64,000 nt of DNA from Halobacteriales archaeon QS_9_68_17 (GTDB taxonomy: Archaea; Halobacteriota; Halobacteria; Halobacteriales; Natronoarchaeaceae). The position numbers and the translations under genes are program-made. The stretch spans positions 29,720-93,719 of the forward strand of contig PXSA01000039.1 of the NCBI GenBank assembly GCA_003023565.1, written 5' to 3'. This document shows, one piece after another, positions 61,086 to 64,000 of this stretch; position 1 is the stretch's first letter, and every line of letters begins with the position of its first letter. The notes under the pieces were generated by a model. It was given only the letters and a program-made list of their open reading frames with translations, was not told the DNA's origin and did not search any database.

Positions 61086-61659
61086 ACTACCACGCCGCTT
61101 CGAGGACGGCTTCTCACTCGTCGTGGGTCGGATCGGGGCCTGTCGGCGCGTTCGCTTCGTCGGCGGGGTCGTTCATAGAAGACACGTTGACGTCAGTCTC
61201 CGAGCGGTTCCCTGTTTCCGGACCCGGTGTTACGCGGTAGTGTAACCCGTCAGTGTAACTGGTGGTCTTGCTGAACACAGTATTAGATATCATTCCAGTG
61301 TTCGGTCGATAGCACTGGCCGGTACAGTAGTCCCGCCGAACGACCGTATCGATAAGATGACGGTTGACGGCTCTATTTACACCGGTAACCACGTAAAGAG
61401 GCTTCCTGGTGTTCGACAGGGAAGAACAGACCTACCCGATCGGATAGCCTCGGTTGCTACCGAGTGGTAGCACCGAACCTGAGATGGGTAGGAACCAGGT
61501 CGTTCGCCATCATCGAACAAATCGTATCGGAACGACCACAGAGGCCGGTCAGTGAGGCGAACTCGGAGGGTACACCGGTCCGAGACGGAACCGACCAGCG
61601 ACAGAGCGCGTCTAGGGAGGATGTGATACATTTACGTGGTTACGGTTCACAGGAGAACT
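61086..61659. other. 574-bp gap with a pair of 13-bp repeats
   Basis: No gene is seen. It contains the AGTGTAAC pair at 61239-61259 and several short A/T-rich patches (agtattagatat near 61277, gataagatgac near 61352). Reads in either direction are not coding-like. Confidence 0.5.
61234..61259 (-). repeat. Pair of 13-bp units related to the par repeats
   Basis: GCGGTAGTGTAAC and CCGTCAGTGTAAC are adjacent at exactly 13 bp. On the reverse strand the core reads GTTACACT(G/A), like the GTTACACTGAACA units of the par arrays 23 kb away. Only the 8-9 bp core is shared, so chance is possible; the equal 13-bp period argues against it. Confidence 0.4.
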
Positions 61660-61980
61660 ATGCAGGAAACGGATATCGAAGAGGCTGCCGAACGGAGCGA
61701 CGACTTGCCGGAGGCCGACGAGGTGTACGACCCCGACGAGTCGGTCCCGCTCACCGACCTGTTCGACGGCGACTTCGTCCGCGAGCGGACCCGGTTCGAG
61801 TCGTTCGACGAGATGGTCGCAGCGAGCCCCAGCGACGCCGAAACGGCGGACGACCTGGGAACGGTGCGCCACGGCGAGTGGGACGACTTCGTCGCCGAGG
61901 CGACCGACTTCGCCGACGGGGAGGAACTGGTGATGGCCGCCCGGGACGACTGGGTGGCGAAGAAACTGGACCTGGCCTGA
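61660..61980 (+). CDS. Small acidic protein of unknown function
   Basis: A 106-aa, very acidic protein starting MQETDIEEAAERSDDLPEAD. A Shine-Dalgarno AGGAG lies five bases before the ATG at 61660, deciding it over the upstream start of the longer ORF. It contains short conserved-looking blocks VPLTDLFDGDFVRERTRFES and ELVMAARDDWVAKKLDL. No domain, Cys or membrane segment is visible. Haloarchaeal proteins of this kind are known only as hypothetical. Confidence 0.6.
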   Translation: MQETDIEEAAERSDDLPEADEVYDPDESVPLTDLFDGDFVRERTRFESFDEMVAASPSDAETADDLGTVRHGEWDDFVAEATDFADGEELVMAARDDWVAKKLDLA

Positions 61981-62048
61981 GTCGACCGCCGAACGCGTTT
62001 TCGCTCGAAGTCATACCGGGGCCGTCGTTCGAGCGGCTCGGGCGTCCG

Positions 62049-63278
62049 TCAGTAGTTTCCGGTCGAGACGATCGGCGGGGTGTCGTGCGGCCCGTAGGGC
62101 GCGTCGTCCAGCCACTCCCCGGCGGTCTCGAAGCGGTCGGCCAGCGACGCGGCCGCCTCCTTCCGCAGCACCGTCACGGGGTCGTCCCCCTGGAGGTACT
62201 CGAGCGCCTGGCCGGCGGCCCCGAGGTTGAACTCGGCGGCTTTCTCGCGGCGCGCCGCGTACAGTTCGACCTCGTCTCGGGCGACCGCTTCGGTCCGCGC
62301 GTCAAGCGCCACGGCGACGGCCGACGCGGCCTCGTCCGCGTCCGCGATACCGGAGTTCATGCCGCGCGCGCCGAAGGGCGCGAGCAGGTGGGCCGCCTCG
62401 CCGGCGAGCAGCACGCGACGGTGGTCGTCGACGAAGGTGTCCGCCATCACCTGGAGGAACCGGTACGAGGACACCCAGGTCAGGTTGTCCTCGTAGCGTT
62501 CGCCCATGATGTCGCGGACGAACTCGCGCATCCGGTCGTCGCTGACGAGCTCCTCGGGGTCGTCGCCCTCGATGCACTGGATGTCGAGCCGCCAGCCGCC
62601 GGTGAAGGGGACGAGCAGGACGTTCCGACCGTCGGCCGCCGGCGCGTCGTAGTGGAAGACGCGTTCGAGCGGCCGGGGGTCGTCCTCGGTCTCGTCGATA
62701 TCGGCGATGATGAAGGAGTTCTCGGACTGGTCGCCCTCGAAGTTCGCCCCGATCTCGTCGCGGACGGCCGACCCTCCGCCGTCCGCGCCGACCAGGTACT
62801 CGGTCTCCCACTCACGGCCGTCGTCAGTCTCGACGCGGACCCCGTCCGCGGTAGAGTCGACGCCGACGACCTCCGCGTCCCAGTGGATATCGACACCGAT
62901 CGACTCGAGCGCGTCGAGCATGTACCGCTCGGTCACGACCTGCGGGACGCTGGTGAAGTGGGGGATGTCTCCGGACCCGCCCGGCGAGTCGTACGTCCGG
63001 TTGAACACTTCCTTCCCGCGGAACAGCGTCCGCCGCGTCGGCCAGACCAGTCCCTCCTTGACGAGGTCAGACCCGAGGCCCGGGTGGATCCGTTCCAGCG
63101 TCCCGAGCGTCGATCCGTGGACGTAGATGGCGCGGCTCCCGGACCGGTCCCGATCCTCCGGGTCGGCTTCGAGGATGGTGGCCTCGACTCCCCGCGCGTG
63201 TAAGGCTAGCGCCGCCGTCATGCCCGTCGGTCCGGCACCGGCTACCAGCACCGGAGCCTCGGTCGTGTCACCATTCAT
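62049..63278 (-). CDS. FAD-dependent aromatic-type monooxygenase
   Basis: A 409-aa class A flavoprotein hydroxylase. It has the FAD dinucleotide motif VLVAGAGPTGMTAALALHAR, the DG motif YLVGADGGGSAVRDEIGANF and, near the C-terminal side, RVLLAGEAAHLLAPFGARGM in place of the usual GD motif (Gly-Glu here). Such enzymes use NAD(P)H and O2 to hydroxylate phenols or related aromatics in the cytoplasm. The closest named group is the PHBH/MhpA-like monooxygenases. It stands alone; the broken ring-cleaving dioxygenase at 42.8 kb could once have been in the same kind of pathway. Confidence 0.84.
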   Translation of the reverse strand: MNGDTTEAPVLVAGAGPTGMTAALALHARGVEATILEADPEDRDRSGSRAIYVHGSTLGTLERIHPGLGSDLVKEGLVWPTRRTLFRGKEVFNRTYDSPGGSGDIPHFTSVPQVVTERYMLDALESIGVDIHWDAEVVGVDSTADGVRVETDDGREWETEYLVGADGGGSAVRDEIGANFEGDQSENSFIIADIDETEDDPRPLERVFHYDAPAADGRNVLLVPFTGGWRLDIQCIEGDDPEELVSDDRMREFVRDIMGERYEDNLTWVSSYRFLQVMADTFVDDHRRVLLAGEAAHLLAPFGARGMNSGIADADEAASAVAVALDARTEAVARDEVELYAARREKAAEFNLGAAGQALEYLQGDDPVTVLRKEAAASLADRFETAGEWLDDAPYGPHDTPPIVSTGNY

Positions 63279-63508
63279 GTGTGATGTTGTCGTATTGCGT
63301 TACCACCGTCATAGCACTTGTGGTTGGAGTTCCCGGGAGGCTCGAGTGGAACCCCGTTCGATGATACCGAACACTTCGGCCGCGAGCCGTCCGCCAACAG
63401 TCGATACGATCCGGAGATGGCAATCCCCCCCAGTGTACTCCTCGGGCGGCGACCGATTGGCTTTCGCGGCGGGGTCAGATATTTCCTCCGCGAAACGGAG
63501 GTGGAGCC

Positions 63509-64000
63509 ATGCGCAGACCGTTCGAGGGAACCGCTCCCGTCGTGGCAGAGAGCGCGTACGTAGCGGAACCGACCGTCCTCGTGGGCGACGTCACCGTCGC
63601 CGAGGCGTCGTCGCTGTGGCCGTTCGTCTGTCTCCGCGGCGACCGCGGAGCCGTCGAGGTGGGTGCGAGAACGAACGTACAGGAGTTCTCAATGCTTCAC
63701 GGAGCGACGCTCGGCGACGACGTCACCGTCGGTCACGGCGCGGTGGTCGACTTCGCCACCGTGGAAGACCACTCGCTGGTCGGCATGGGCAGCCGCGTGA
63801 TGGGCGGCGCGACGGTGGAGTCCGACTGCATCGTCGCGGCGAACGCGGTCGTGTTACAGGGGCAGACGGTGCCGGCGGGCCACGTCGCGTACGGCGCGCC
63901 CGCCGAGACGAGGCCGATCACGGACGACCAACTCGAACAGATCGACAGTACCCGAGACCACTACGTCGACCTCGGGCGTCGGTTCGCGGGTTCGGAGGCC
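63509..64000 (+). CDS. Gamma-carbonic-anhydrase-like protein, C-terminus cut by window
   Basis: At least 164 residues of a left-handed beta-helix protein, absent from the ORF track because it runs off the window. It starts ATG 63509 after a strong GGAGGTGGAG ribosome site. Hexapeptide repeats include VLVGDVTVAEASSLWPFVCL, LRGDRGAVEVGARTNVQEF, MLHGATLGDDVTVGHGAVVD and MGGATVESDCIVAANAVV. Two zinc-type His are present (MLHG, VGHG), but the third, normally in the VLHG block, is replaced (VVDF). It may therefore be a non-catalytic relative or an acyltransferase-like scaffold. Confidence 0.78.
   Translation, partial: MRRPFEGTAPVVAESAYVAEPTVLVGDVTVAEASSLWPFVCLRGDRGAVEVGARTNVQEFSMLHGATLGDDVTVGHGAVVDFATVEDHSLVGMGSRVMGGATVESDCIVAANAVVLQGQTVPAGHVAYGAPAETRPITDDQLEQIDSTRDHYVDLGRRFAGSEA

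Noticed and set aside
61114-61392. 92-aa minus-strand ORF in the gap after the siderophore-binding gene
   Set aside because: Codon use is not haloarchaeal for most of its length, and it covers the 13-bp repeat pair. Only the last 20 residues are acidic.

Overview
The window looks like DNA from a haloarchaeon (class Halobacteria). GC is high with a strong G/C third-position bias, and the predicted proteins are very acidic. Exported proteins carry twin-arginine (Tat) signals with lipoboxes. Many genes have an A/T-rich TATA-like element about 25-30 bp before the start codon and no leader. Families largely restricted to haloarchaea are present: RdfA, archaea-specific SMC-related proteins, a PGF-CTERM-like surface protein, FNT-USP fusions and Gfo6/XacA. 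I saw no rRNA, tRNA, CRISPR array, Orc1/Cdc6 or Rep gene. A ParA-type partition locus with tandem repeats and a high load of broken genes suggest a secondary chromosome or megaplasmid; that is inference.

Layout. 0-3.3 kb: a broken inositol-monophosphatase-family gene, a dihydropyrimidinase/allantoinase-like amidohydrolase and an SsnA-like aminohydrolase. 3.5-7.7 kb: rdfA with an adjacent SMC-related gene, then two small unknowns, one with an RHH domain plus zinc ribbon. 8.8-14 kb: a sugar-acid catabolic cluster (two enolase-superfamily enzymes, a LarA-like protein, an SDR) ending in wrecked cupin and FAH genes. 14.1-17.6 kb: a TAXI-type TRAP transporter with a small third membrane protein. 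17.6-21.9 kb: acyl-CoA metabolism (CoA transferase, enoyl-CoA hydratase, acyl-CoA dehydrogenase) and a cupin. 22-23.9 kb: an internally deleted LhgO pseudogene, a 5'-truncated TnpB element and bolA. 24-32.9 kb: a PhoD-like phosphatase, two tandem TenA paralogues with a symporter remnant, a TrmB-like regulator, an acyl-CoA synthetase and small zinc-binding proteins. 33-36.5 kb: a PKD-repeat surface protein. 36.7-38.6 kb: a partition locus. 38.6-44.3 kb: MFS transporter, FNT-USP fusion, esterase, broken VOC dioxygenase and HD hydrolase.

44.6-52.9 kb is a second sugar cluster: an enolase-superfamily enzyme, a Gfo6/XacA-type pentose dehydrogenase, a CUT2-type ABC importer, an aldehyde dehydrogenase like XacF and an FAH-family dehydratase like XacE. 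Together with the XacD-like dehydratase near 9 kb, most steps of a non-phosphorylative pentose oxidation route to 2-oxoglutarate are represented. 53.4-64 kb: a second SMC-related gene without rdfA, a creatininase-family hydrolase, MATE and NhaC transporters, an iron-box-controlled siderophore-binding lipoprotein, a flavin monooxygenase and a gamma-carbonic-anhydrase-like protein cut by the window edge.

The most interesting items are: (1) the partition locus, where a ParA lacking the signature lysine is coupled to an acidic non-ParB partner and faces two arrays of 13-bp repeats, with a related pair of repeats 23 kb away; (2) the two divergent SMC-related proteins and a shared 20-bp palindrome lying upstream of one of them; (3) the number of genes broken by one or a few frameshifts, which is either real decay or sequencing error.
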